Part shown: positions 1 through 10,947 of the stretch, piece after piece | How the letters are laid out: every line of letters begins with the position of its first letter | How positions within the stretch are numbered: position 1 is the first letter of the stretch | DNA from: Lathyrus oleraceus | Lineage: Eukaryota > Streptophyta > Magnoliopsida > Fabales > Fabaceae | Reading direction: 5' to 3' | Length of the DNA stretch: 64,000 nt | Assembly: GCF_024323335.1 (NCBI RefSeq) | Contig: NC_066584.1 | Location: forward strand, 418,601,819-418,665,818 | Notes under the pieces: generated by a model | Told to the model about the DNA's origin: nothing | What the model saw: only the letters and a program-made list of their open reading frames with translations | Databases searched by the model: none | Translations under genes and position numbers: made by a program

Positions 1-770
1 CTCAGTTGATCTCTATCGGGAGCCATATCCATATTATACTTGTACTGCTTGACGAAGGCCTCGCCAAGGTCATTGAAGGATCGTATGTTCGCACTGTCCA
101 TACCCATATACCATCTCAGGGCAGCACCAGACAAACTGTCCTGAAAGTAGTGGATGAGCAACTGGTCATTATCAGTCTGAGTTGACATCTTCCTAGCGTA
201 CATGACCAGGTGGCTGAGAGGACAAGTGTTCCCCTTGTATTTTTCAAAGTCAGGGACCTTGAATTTCACAGGAATTTTCACGTTGGGAACCAAGCATAAT
301 TCGGCAGCAGACTTGCCAAACAGATCCTTTCCTCTAAAAGTCTTCAATTCCTTGCGCAGCTCAAGAAATTGATCATTCATAGTGTCCATCTTCTCATGAA
401 CATCTGGGCCCTCAGACGGCTCAGAATGATAAATGGTGTCGTCTATCCTAGGCACGGTATGCACGACAGGAGGAGGAACAGCAAGGACCGGGCTAGATGC
501 CGGCATAGAAGCAAAAGTTGGAGCAGGGCCCTCAGGCATGAAATTGGGAGGCATCCCCCACGGAAACCCGACTGGCATAGCTGTTGGAACAAAATATGCA
601 CTGGCTGCAGGCACAGTTGAGGAAACAATCTCAGAAATGACTGTCCTCTGGGGAGGAGTTGAAGGTGTTGGAGAAGACAGGCTCTGGGCAGCCAGGAATG
701 ATTCCATCAAAGCACTCAGTCTGGCGACTTCTTCCTTGAGTTCACGGTTCTCTTGCTCGAGATGATCCAT
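1..770 (-). CDS. Ogre-type Ty3/gypsy gag, N-terminal part, cut by window edge
   Basis: An open minus-strand frame starts with ATG at 768-770 and runs without a stop to the window edge (about 256 codons). Residues 1-30 are Leu/Glu-rich and probably coiled coil. Residues 35-110 are Pro/Ala-rich. From about residue 125 the pattern is that of a plant retrotransposon gag capsid region (KFKVPDFEKYKG, PLSHLVMYARKM, HYFQDSLSGAALRWY). The capsid would package the element RNA in cytoplasmic particles. It lies downstream of ORF1 (1072-2520) with a 301-base gap that shows no other gene, which is the ORF1-then-gag order known for Ogre. Protease, RT and integrase would lie outside the window. The lack of stops suggests a fairly young copy. 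Confidence 0.85.
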   Translation of the reverse strand, partial: MDHLEQENRELKEEVARLSALMESFLAAQSLSSPTPSTPPQRTVISEIVSSTVPAASAYFVPTAMPVGFPWGMPPNFMPEGPAPTFASMPASSPVLAVPPPVVHTVPRIDDTIYHSEPSEGPDVHEKMDTMNDQFLELRKELKTFRGKDLFGKSAAELCLVPNVKIPVKFKVPDFEKYKGNTCPLSHLVMYARKMSTQTDNDQLLIHYFQDSLSGAALRWYMGMDSANIRSFNDLGEAFVKQYKYNMDMAPDRDQL

Positions 771-1071
771 CAGTCTGAAAGAGTTGGCTCTAGTGTAGTA
801 TCGGTGAGTCAGCTTGTCTTCAAAATAAATGAAGAGCACAGAGTTAGACCACAGGACCAGAAGTCGGGAACAAAACCTGCTTATGCATATGATGCATGCA
901 ATGCTTGTGCATATGATTTGTTTTTATTTCAAAGGAACTCTAGGGTTTTATTTGCAAATTTTGGAAATATTAAACATTTGTCGCATATGGAAATATCTCA
1001 TCATATATCATCAGGGAAAAGAAGTACAACATTTGTCAATCGTACACAAGAGAAAAGGAAAAATAATCATC

Positions 1072-2520
1072 CTATGGATGCCTAGAAGCTCGGGACACAG
1101 GAAGAACAGATGCGCAAAGCCTCTTCACCTCTCTCTCGTAAGCTGCCTCCATATCTGCCTTTTCCTTGGTGAGTCGGTCATACCTCCTCTTCCAAAACTT
1201 GGAAGACTGAGGAAGTAGAGAATTCCATGTATCATTAGGATCATCAATAACCTGATGCTCGAGGAACTCTATCAAAGCATCTTTCTCCTTAATTTGCTGA
1301 AGCAACTCTTCCCTTTCACGGATCCAGGCACGTGATAGGTCTTCGTCTCTCAACTCCTCTACTCCTTGGTTAAGGAGGGTTGAAGGCCCAGCCACAACCA
1401 AAGGTGTAGGTCTCGGATAATCGTATGGCATGAGATACTCAAATGCTCTCTTCCTTACCCAAGCAGTGTACGGTTCCAAAGCAATGCAATATTTAGGACC
1501 CAACTCCTTCCTTCCTTTCCTATGAACCTTGCGCCAAGCGCGAACCATTTTGCCCTTCAAGCCTTGGGGATCTTTACCCTCCTCAAAGAACACACCCTCT
1601 AACAGAATGTTATTAGGTTTATCCTTTAGGGGGAACCCAAGCTGACGACGTGCTAAAATAGGGTTGTAGTTAATCCCACCACATGTACCAAGAAGAGGCA
1701 CATTGGAGAATTCACCACAAGAGTCGATAATCTGCACACCATCATATACATGGTTATACCAAGAGATATCATCATTAGTGAGAGACATAAGTCTCGTGGA
1801 CCACCATAGACATCCCTTGTTCTCCTTGAAAGCGACCGTCTGAGGTAAGTGAGAAATAAACCACTTATACAACAGAGCCAAACAGCACACAATGGCACCA
1901 CCAGCCTTTGCATTCCTCATATGCAAAGAGAAATAGGTATCACCCAACAGAGTCGAAACGGGATTAAGAGAAGAGAAGATCCTAATAGCGTTCACATCCA
2001 CAAACTTGTCGATGTTGGGGAACAATACCAATCCATAGATGAGAAGTACAAATATGGCTTCAAAGGCATCCTCACTCATAGCCTTCCCATAAACAGTAGC
2101 TTGAGCAATGAGGAACTCAGAAGGGAGACCTTGAATTCCACCTTTGGTAGTCATATGAGCACCAATCAGAGATTCATCTATGTGAAACATGTCAGCTATC
2201 TCTCGAGAAGTAGGAATACTCTCCAAGCCACTGAATGACAACTGATCCAGGATAGGTATACCCACGAGATAAGCATACTCCTCAAGGGTAGGCAAAAGCT
2301 GAAAGTCCGGAAACGTGAAACAACGGTACAGAGGATCATAAAACTGCACCAATACGCTCATCAACCCTTCATCCACCTGAGTAGTCAGAAGAGGAAGAAG
2401 CTTCCCAAAACGAGCTTTGAAACCCAAAGGATCTAATACATAGGATGTCAGATTCCTTAACTCTTTCAAATCTGGTTGCCTGAAGTTGTACTTCTTTGTA
2501 TTCCTTCTTTGTTTTTCCAT
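1072..2520 (-). CDS. Ogre ORF1 protein (plant retroelement domain of the DUF7745 type)
   Basis: An uninterrupted 482-residue minus-strand ORF begins MEKQRRNTKKYNF at 2520. I recognise it from the extra ORF1 that Ogre elements carry between leader and gag. Its function is not known, so none is assigned. Typical family stretches are VDEGLMSVLVQFYDP (about 50-65), CFTFPDFQLLPTLEEYAYL (about 68-86), a Gly-rich GGIQGLPSEFLIAQA (about 128-142) and a Trp-rich central part (CLWWSTRLMSL). The C-terminal 90 residues are charged and probably coiled coil (about 395-470). The length is normal for the family. It follows a leader of about 0.9 kb and precedes gag. An intact frame argues that the element inserted recently. 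Confidence 0.85.
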   Translation of the reverse strand: MEKQRRNTKKYNFRQPDLKELRNLTSYVLDPLGFKARFGKLLPLLTTQVDEGLMSVLVQFYDPLYRCFTFPDFQLLPTLEEYAYLVGIPILDQLSFSGLESIPTSREIADMFHIDESLIGAHMTTKGGIQGLPSEFLIAQATVYGKAMSEDAFEAIFVLLIYGLVLFPNIDKFVDVNAIRIFSSLNPVSTLLGDTYFSLHMRNAKAGGAIVCCLALLYKWFISHLPQTVAFKENKGCLWWSTRLMSLTNDDISWYNHVYDGVQIIDSCGEFSNVPLLGTCGGINYNPILARRQLGFPLKDKPNNILLEGVFFEEGKDPQGLKGKMVRAWRKVHRKGRKELGPKYCIALEPYTAWVRKRAFEYLMPYDYPRPTPLVVAGPSTLLNQGVEELRDEDLSRAWIREREELLQQIKEKDALIEFLEHQVIDDPNDTWNSLLPQSSKFWKRRYDRLTKEKADMEAAYEREVKRLCASVLPVSRASRHP

Positions 2521-3413
2521 GTCTGAAAATTTTGCACATAAACCCCCTTAAGTTCCTTGAAAATTTCTTTTATGGATGATATTGATGCAGATGAATGCAT
2601 GAATGCGTGAATGCAACAATCACACTCAAGGATCAAGCAAAGCACACCAAACAAAGGTCATGGGATGGATCATATTATCCTTAATATCAATCATCCATTT
2701 TAGTGGATTATGGTTTACACCTTATCAACACCCAAGTTCCATTGATATTAAGGATACATGAACGGATCAACCATGAATCAAGGGTTTGTTGCAAGTCACG
2801 AGCATGGAGTCTCGGTTAAGAACCACCCAAAGGGAGTGTACTAGGGTTTAAACCTGCCAAACATGTTCTACCAGAGGTTCCCATAGTCATCATCCCATCT
2901 TTCGAATATTATCGGAGAAACGACTACTCGTATTCCAAAAATATTCTCAAGAGAGACTCTTATGAGTGTAGTATTGCGTAACAATCGTATCAAATCTTAC
3001 ATTTGAACGACCTCCACACTACATCCTAAAAATAGGCCAAGATGGGTTTGGTAAACTAAGGTCCTTGGCTTCTAAGGTCTATATTGGAAAGAGTAATGTC
3101 TAACCACAACTTACTTGTGTGACATTATTGATCCCAACATGACCTCCACCAAGTGAATGGACTCGCAAGTCAACTTGCTAAGGAATAACTCCACACCAGA
3201 CGACGAGACTACGCCATTCTCCTATCCTAAGTGCACTCGAGTTCGGGTATAGAACTCATCTCACAAAGATCACCAAGCATACAAGCAATGAATATAACAA
3301 GCAATTCAATCATTACATACAATACAGTAATCCCAAATTGCACAAAAATATGTCACAAACAATATAATACAACAAGGGTGAAAAGTTGGCAAAACCCACT
3401 AGGGAAGATTCAA
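2521..3413 (-). other. Ogre 5' leader (untranslated region between primer site and ORF1)
   Basis: This is non-coding sequence between the primer binding site and ORF1 of the minus-strand Ogre. It holds a short perfect hairpin, with arms at about 2668-2685 and 2740-2757 around the word ATTGATATTAAGGATA. The part from 3123 onward is repeated in inverse orientation at 10638-10947. No ORF here has a recognisable product. Confidence 0.7.
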
Positions 3414-3431
3414 TCCCCATCAGAGTCGCCA
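3414..3431 (-). promoter_or_regulatory. Primer binding site, tRNA-Arg type, of minus-strand Ogre
   Basis: On the minus strand this reads TGGCGACTCTGATGGGGA. It is six bases inside the LTR end and is one base different from the plus-strand copy at 10644-10661. Ogre elements are known to prime from the tRNA-Arg 3' end. Confidence 0.8.
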
Positions 3432-3437
3432 CTTTTC

Positions 3438-4776
3438 TGTAGCGGTGTATTCGTTACCATTGGAGATATTGACTAAATCCAAGGTAAATCATACAAAGTC
3501 GAGTCGCCACCGCACTTCTATTTATCCAAAGGAATGGTTAGAAAGCGAACAAAAACCTAAAAGTTTTACAAACAAAACTAGTAAAAGAAACAGAGATCTG
3601 GGTAAGGGGGTTGGTTATGCAATGGGAAGGTGTTAGGCACCCAAAACATCCTAGATACTCCTAGGGAGCCCTTATCACACTTGTGAAGGTTATTGTTTTT
3701 GTGAAAATTTTATTTGTGCAAACATGATTGAAGAGATGAGAAAAGAATATACAAGTTTATTTACATTTTTGTGTTTGGATGGATAAACCCATTGCCTACG
3801 TACCCTCTTATAAAAAGATTAGGATCAAAACCTCGTAGTTCGGGTAAAAAATCTCAAAACAAATGAGTGGATTGATTGGTCCAAAAGCCTTAAGGTCTTT
3901 TGTTATCAAAGGGAGAAAACTCAACCTGAAAAACCACAAGTCCACCATGTGAGGATAGCTTCAACATGCTAGTGAGGGGTTAACCCTATAATAAGCATGG
4001 AAGGCTCATTGTCCATCACTAAGGACAAAGGTGAGTATTACATCTACCACAAAGATAACTCAAACCTAATAGCTAAAGGTTATAGAAAAAATTTGATTAA
4101 GAAGTGATCATTGAAACCACAAAAGAAACATTTGAATGGGTTATATTTACCAATTAGAAGTATATACAAAAATGGTCAAAGTTGACTTAAAGATTCAATT
4201 CAAAATGAGTGTTATGAAACGAAAGTTTGAAAATCAAAAGCATAAGGCTTAGGTTTCTAATGTTGAAAACAATAGTCAGATGTTTGCACAAAAAGGGTTT
4301 TGGCTTGGGTTAGGGTGGAGAGATGAAGATGAAGGGATAAGTCTTAAAGAGAACAAAAAGGTGAGGGATATGAAATGAAACCACATTAGGAGTTCCTCTC
4401 TTGAGATCATATAGATGATCCAAGTAAGTTCCCATCCTTAGGAATAAGCAAGCACAAAGCATAAGCAATCACACAATTCTCATACGAGATCCTCAATGTA
4501 TCTTGTAACTTCCACATGGACGAACATGATAATGATCTTTCAATTAAGCTCAAATGGAAACTCCTAGTTCGAGAGCACACACATCAAAAGTTCACAAGCA
4601 AACAAACATCACACACTATATACATACAAAAGGCTTCAAACAATGGGTAGGCTTTAGTCAAGAGGGGTCATGTCAACCTCGACAAACAAGCCAAACTGTA
4701 CAAGGGTAATTTGTAGCTCTTAACCACTAACATTGAAACTTAGGGTGAAGCTGATCAAAATGGAAATGAGGATGAA
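3438..4776 (-). repeat. Ogre 5' LTR, truncated (3' 1.34 kb only)
   Basis: On the minus strand the LTR ends CCGCTACA at 3438. It matches the last 1.33 kb of the complete plus-strand LTR (9304-10637) at roughly 98-99 percent by eye; I counted three differences in about 230 compared bases. Homology stops abruptly at 4776, where copia sequence begins, so the 5' 3.4 kb with its promoter is missing. Together with leader sequence it forms one arm of a 1.65 kb inverted repeat. Confidence 0.8.
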
Positions 4777-5855
4777 ATTTTAGCTAAAAGCATGTATAGA
4801 AGCAAATGGAAAGAAAGGTTTAAGTTGTACAAAAACTGGAAAATCTAACGAAAGTCATAAGGTAAAACTAAAAACCTCTCTATGAGTATTTCGTGCTTGC
4901 TAGCACTGAGATTAATTGTTCTACACAGACACAGAAGAAGAACTTAGTTCTGAAACTTAAGTATCATGCACAAATTCCCCTTGATTATCCTTATGCACAA
5001 AAACCCAAAGTTGTAAGAAACTCTGGGAGAACTAATAAAAGAAGACTCAGAAAGTGGGTATCTAAGGATAAGATAATTTATGTTGCAGACATCCTTAGTA
5101 ACTCAGTTGAGATACCAGTCATGGTACCTAGACAGTGGATGCTCACGACACATGACAGGCAGAAGGCATATGATTCAAGATTTGGAACTTAAGCCTGGAG
5201 GCTTCGTTGGTTTCGAAGGAAACCATAAAGGGAAGATCATTGACTCTGGAACTGTTGGTAATGGTAAACTTCCTTCTATTATTAATGTCCTTTTGGTTGA
5301 TGGTTTAATGCATAACTTATTGTCTATTAGTCAACTTAGTGACAATGGTTATGATATCATATTTAATCAAAATTCATGTAAGGTTGTTAGTCATAAAGAT
5401 GGTACAATCCTTTTTAACAGAAAGAGAAAGAACAACATTTATAAAATCAAACTTTTTGATCTTGAGGATCAAAATGTAAAATGCTTAATGTCTGTTAATG
5501 AGGAGTAATGAGTATGACATAGACGTTTGGGCCATGTTAGCATGAGAAGGATTTCTCAACTAAATAAGCTTGAATTAGTTAGAGGCTTATCAAATTTGAA
5601 GTTTGCTTCAGATGCTCTTTGTGAAGCATGCCAAAAAGGCAAGTTTTCTAAAACTTCTTTCAAAGAAAAACTGTTGTTTCTACCTCTAGACCATTATAAC
5701 TTCTGCACATTGATTTGTTTGGGCCAGTGAAAACTGCCTCTATCAATGGTAAGAAGTATGAATTGGTCATCATTGATGATATAGTCGTTGGTCATGGGTA
5801 AAGTTCTTGAAACACAAGGATGAGTCACATTTTGTAATCTCTACCTTCTGCTCAC
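4777..5855 (+). pseudogene. Ty1/copia polyprotein fragment (SIRE-like), protease end to start of integrase
   Basis: Broken plus-strand frames encode, in order, a Lys-rich gag end, the copia motif WYLDSGCSRHMTG (about 5122-5160), a pre-integrase stretch NLLSISQLSDNGYDIIF (about 5310-5370) ending at a stop near 5506, and the integrase zinc region GHVSMRRISQLNKL with the matching Cys pair CEACQKGK (about 5530-5640). It then reads into DLFGPVKT and IDDYS-like sequence. At least two frameshifts or stops separate these parts. Both ends are cut, on the left by the truncated Ogre LTR and on the right by a complete Ogre LTR. The style matches SIRE/Maximus copia elements, the same kind as the gag at 10948-12363, but in opposite orientation. 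Confidence 0.75.
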
Positions 5856-8800
5856 TGTAAGACCCCAATTTTGTCCCTAAGATCCCTCATGGCATCATAG
5901 CATTGCATTGCATAGCCTCAAGGATCATTGAGCATCTTGGCTCCCTTCCCCTTTGGGTGGGACCTCCTTGTGAGTGGTTTAAGATCACCAAGCATGCTTT
6001 AATTGTATATCATTGCTTTTCTCATTTTGTTTACTAACCAAAAGCACAAAAATATTGTCACTAACATTTTTTGTTGTAGCTTAAGCAATCACCAGGTCAA
6101 GAGCTTCAAGCAGATTCTTTGTGCAAGAGATGATGTATTTTCTTGATATGAGGATCACATGATCATTACAAGGAGCTTACATGAGCTAGGGTTTCATTTT
6201 GAAGCCATTTCATCAAGTGGTAAAGGCCCAAGTTCATCAATACATTTCAAGGTCATCTGAGGACCAAAAGTCAACTGTGCAGTCAACTGAGGGCTATGAG
6301 GTGGGGAAATGATTTGAGACACCTCAATCATGTTCAAATGAGGTCCATACATCATTCTAATCATCCATCTTGAATATTCAAAGGTCATGGCAAAAGTTAC
6401 TAAAAATGGAAAATGACATGTAATTCAAAGTTTCCAAATTTGGCAAGTTTTTAGTCCACATTCAACTTGACTTGTCAATATCAAAGAAGTTTAAAATGGA
6501 TTTTTGGTGAACATGAAAGTTGTATATCTTTGTCTCCCCTTTCCAAAAAGTCCTAATTCATGTCCATATGATGAATGGTTGAGAAGTTATGGTCATTTGA
6601 TCACAAGGTGTGCATGGAAATTCAAAATGGCCTAACTTTTGATACAATGCTCCAAATTGGTCCATTCTTTTTGCAAAATGTTTCTCTTGATCAAGACATC
6701 TCAAAATAGCCTTTGCCATGCATGGGAAAAGTGTGTATGCTCATCATTTCTCATGTGTTCATTTTGAAGTGAATTTCCACAATTCCAATTTGGCTTATGA
6801 TACAAGCAAAACAACAATTCCATGATGACCATTGGATGATTTTGAGTGAATTCCAAGCTTAACATGGGTCTGTACACGTGTGTTTTGGCCATGCTACCTC
6901 ATTTTGCATTTTTGCAACTTACTCCAATACTCCTTAATCATGATTAAACAAAGGCTAATGTGATTATCATTGTGATTAGCATGGAGTATATAAGCCAAAC
7001 CCTAATCATAACTGCAGAAAACAAGCATTTCAGATCTGAAAATTGAAAACTCCCTCCATTTTCTCTCACTTCGAATTTGGATTTTCTTCACACAATTCTC
7101 AAATCTCTTTGCATATTCTTGTTCCTGAAGCTTCATTGAGCAAGATTCGTCCATTACTTGGAGCAATTCACCAAGATTTCATGCAGATCAAGAGCAATAT
7201 CATGTTGATGGAATTCGAAAATTGAAGAGGATTCAAGTGGTTTCAGGTGATCCTGTTTGCATAAAGCTTCAAGGCAAGTGTAGTGGAGTAGATCTGGAGC
7301 TTTTAAGCACTTGAGAACACGAATTCAGCAGCTTCCACTTCAAGGTGACTTCAAATTCATCATCTCTTTTTGTTGTTTTAAGATCATAAATGTGTAGATC
7401 TTGATTAGTAGAGTTTGTAGGTATGATTAGATTTGAAAATGGTTGAGTATTGAGCATGATATGTTGATTGAAAGTTTTGATTTCATAAATGTTTTCATTC
7501 GATCTGGAAAATTTAGGAGGAATTAGGAAGATTCATTGTGATATTTGGATTCTATGTTGAATAATGGTTCGAATGATGTATGCCTTTGTGATTTCTGGAA
7601 ATTTTTGTGCCTGAGCCGCCGTGCAGTTGGCCGGAGAAGATGACCGGAGCTTAGCTTCGGCGTCTCTGTAAATGCTAGGGTTTTGCTTGCGTGTTAGCTG
7701 ACTGTTTGCCATGTGGAGCTTGCGTGTGTGTTTGTTTGGCTGTGAAACGTTTGACCTTGCCACGCATGTTTGACCTGCTGATTGTGCATGCCAACGCGTT
7801 TAATGAAACGCAGCGCTTTGATGTTTGAATATGGACCGTTGGTTTGAGCGTGCATCCAGATCGTGTGGTTGATGTTATTTCTGAATTTAATTCAAATAAT
7901 TGTTTCCCTCCATATTTTCCATGCATATTCCATTTATTTTGTTCATCTTAGAAAAATCATAAAAAATAGAAAAATGATCCAATTTTTTTCCTGGTTTTGT
8001 ATGAATGTCTATTATGTTTTGGTATTAATTTCAGGAATTGTTGATGTCTGGTTTTTGATTTGTGAATTTTTGAATCCATGTGGTGTTAATTTGATATGTT
8101 GTGTTCAATGCCTTGTGAAATCTTCATCTTTGAGCCATTTGATCCAATTTTTTGTGTGCTTAATATTCATACATGATGTGAATTTTTTATCATTGGTTTG
8201 GATTTTTTTCTCATATGCTATCATTATTTTTGACACATGGAGATAAATGTGACAATTTGTGTCACATTTTTTACATTGGATTGTTGCATTTTTGATCACA
8301 TAGAATTTGAAACTTTCTGGATTTGATCTTCTGCATAATGATTGTTCATGACATAAGGAGATTGCATAAAAAATCTCAAAGTCATTGCATGCATTTCTGT
8401 TTTGATGTGAATTTTCTAAATTGGAAGTTCACTTTGTGCACATTTTTTGATCATTGCGTAGCATAGGCCATTTGAGATATTTGCTTATTGAATTGATGTT
8501 GGTCCTTTTTAGGACATTAAATAGAATGTTTGAGTGTGCATTATATGGAAGATTGAGTTCTGTTTTGATCATTTGGTTTGGTTTTGAACTTAGTCTTTGT
8601 ACTAGTGTTTTGTGCATAAACTAACTGTGCTTTGTGTTTCAGGTTTGGACATTTAGCATTGATGGTTGATTTGTTCTCACTTTGTGAGATGCAAATGATT
8701 TGAGTTCTAACTTGTGTTTGTTTTGTAGGTTCTAATTGATGTGCTTGACCTCATGAGTTCATTTGAGTTCTTGAGCATTGTTCATTGAGTTGTGCAACTG

Positions 8801-10637
8801 TGAATGGTTTCACTGTTTGCCTGTTGGTTTTCTGACTGAAGTATTAACTGTTTAGCTTTTGTACAGGTACCTTAGTTGCTTGCTTTTAGCTCTTGCTTGA
8901 GATTTGGATTGTGGTTGATACACCACTTAGGTTGTTATCTTCTTACTTCATGTAGTCTGGAAGTCCTGTCACCTTTTTTGGCAGGCATTTTGCTGGCAAG
9001 TCCTCCTTCAGAGGCTCTGTTTGTGTTTGTTTACAATTGTGCCAAAGACCTCCAAGTGAGGCATGCGTTACTTGATAAGACCTCAAAGAGTTAAGGCAAT
9101 TGACGGATAAAAGGGATTAGTAGTCAATCCCCTGTTAATCAGTGAGTCGTTCTTTATGCTCGCACTACGTGTTGATGCTTCTGAACATGTACCCAAGATC
9201 TTTGTCCAGTGTCTGTCAAGTGGAATAGGATCTCACTTTCTGGATCCCCACGCTTTCTTTGTCATGAGCTCACCCCGGCCAGGGTTAAGAGCATGAGGTC
9301 TCATCCTCATTTCCATTTTGATCAGCTTCACCCTAACTTTCAATGTTAGTGGTTAATAGCTACAAATTACCCTTGTACAGTTTGGCTTGTTTGTCGAGGT
9401 TGACATGACCCCTCTTGACTAAAGCCTACCCATTGTTTGAAGCCTTTTGTATGTATATAGTGTGTGATGTTTGTTTTCTTGTGAACTTTTGATGTGTGTG
9501 CTCTCGACTAGGAGTTTCCATTTGAGCTTAACTGAAAGATCATTATCATGTTCGTCCATGTGGAAGTTACAAGATACATTGAGGATCTCGTATGAGACTT
9601 GTGTGATTGCTTATGCTTTGTGCTTGCTTATTCCTAAGGATGGGAACTTACTTGGATCATCTATATGATCTCAAGAGAGGAACTCCTAATGTGGTTTCAT
9701 TTCATATCCCTCACCTTTTTGTTCTCTTTAAGACTTATCCCTTCATCTTCATCTCTCCACCCTAACCCAAGCCAAAACCCTTTTTGTGCAAACATCTGAC
9801 TATTGTTTTCAACATTAGAAACCTAAGCCTTATGCTTTTGATTTTCAAACTTTCTTTTCATAACACTCATTTTGAATTGAATCTTTAAGTCAACTTTGAC
9901 CATTTTTGTATATACTTCTAATTGGTAAATATAACCCATTCAAATGTTTCTTTTGTGGTTTCAATGATCACTTCTTAATCAAATTTTTTCCATAACCTTT
10001 AGCTATTAGGTTTGAGTTATCTTTGTGGTAGATGTAATACTCACCTTTGTCCTTAGTGATGGACAATGAGCCTTCCATGCTTATTATAGGGTTAACCCCT
10101 CACTAGCATGTTGAAGCTATCCTCACATGGTGGACTTGTGGTTTTTCAGGTTGAGTTTTCTCCCTTTGATAACAAAAGACCTTAAGGCTTTTGGACCAAT
10201 CAATCCACTCATTTGTTTTGAGATTTTTTACCCGAACTACGAGGTTTTGATCCTAATCTTTTTATAAGAGGGTACGTAGGCAATGGGTTTATCCATCCAA
10301 ACACAAAAATATAAATAAACTTGTATATTCTTTTCTCATCTCTTCAATCATGTTTGCACAAATAAAATTTTCACAAAAACAATAACCTTCACAAGTGTGA
10401 TAAGGGCTCCCTAGGAGTACCTAGGATGTTTTGGGTGCATAACACCTTCCCATTGCATAACCAACCCCCTTACCCAGATCTCTGTTTCTTTTACTAGTTT
10501 TGTTTGTAAAACTTTTAGGTTTTTGTTCGCTTTCTAACCATTCCTTTGGATAAATAGAAGTGCGGTGGAGACTCGACTTTGTATGATTTACCTTGGATTT
10601 AGTCAATATCTCCAATGGTAACGAATACACCGCTACA
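5856..10637 (+). repeat. Complete Ogre LTR (family A, 4.78 kb)
   Basis: It starts TGTAAGACCCCAATTTTG and ends CCGCTACA, followed after six bases by a tRNA-Arg primer site, so it is a 5' LTR on the plus strand. The length fits the unusually long LTRs of Ogre. A TATA-like box lies at 6986-6996. The 3' quarter carries the family landmarks CCCGAACTACGAGGTTTTG and GGTACGTAGGCAATGGG. Only 310 bases of leader follow before copia sequence, so the internal region is gone. The five bases before it are CTCAC, and no second LTR is available to test for a duplication. Weak ORFs inside the LTR have no recognisable product. Confidence 0.85.
6986..6996 (+). promoter_or_regulatory. TATA-like box in Ogre LTR A
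   Basis: GTATATAAGCC lies about 1.13 kb into the LTR, followed by an A-rich, CTGCAG-containing stretch about 30 bases on where transcription could start. This is a plausible U3/R boundary. No expression evidence can be read from the sequence. Confidence 0.45.
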
Positions 10638-10947
10638 GAAAAGTGGCGACTCTGCTGGGGATCTTCCCTAGTGGGTTTTGCCAACTTTTCACCCTTGTTG
10701 TATTATATTGTTTGTGACATATTTTTGTGCAATTTGGGATTACTGTATTGTATGTAATGATTGAATTGCTTGTTATATTCATTGCTTGTATGCTTGGTGA
10801 TCTTTGTGAGATGAGTTCTATACCCGAACTCGAGTACACTTAGGATAGGAGAATGGCGTAGTCTCGTCGTCTGGTGTGGAGTTATTCCTTAGCAAGTTGA
10901 CTTACGAGTCCATTCACTTGGTGGAGGTCATGTTGGGATCAATAATG
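9304..10947 (+). repeat. Right arm of 1.65 kb inverted repeat (Ogre LTR end plus leader)
   Basis: It is the reverse complement of 3123-4776, with a few percent difference at most. The arms are separated by 4.5 kb (4777-9303). The outer edge of the match is the word GGGATCAATAATG at 10935-10947, after which the plus copy changes to copia gag. The minus copy continues through its leader into ORF1. Confidence 0.8.
10644..10661 (+). promoter_or_regulatory. Primer binding site, tRNA-Arg type, after Ogre LTR A
   Basis: TGGCGACTCTGCTGGGGA is the expected complement of the tRNA-Arg 3' end, six bases after the LTR end CTACA. It shows that 5856-10637 was a 5' LTR. Confidence 0.85.

Noticed and set aside
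433..765. 110-residue plus-strand ORF
   Set aside because: It is the complement of the Ogre gag N-terminal region, a shadow.
7675..8300. Several short ORFs inside the Ogre LTR A
   Set aside because: No recognisable protein and located within an LTR; also not conserved in LTR B.
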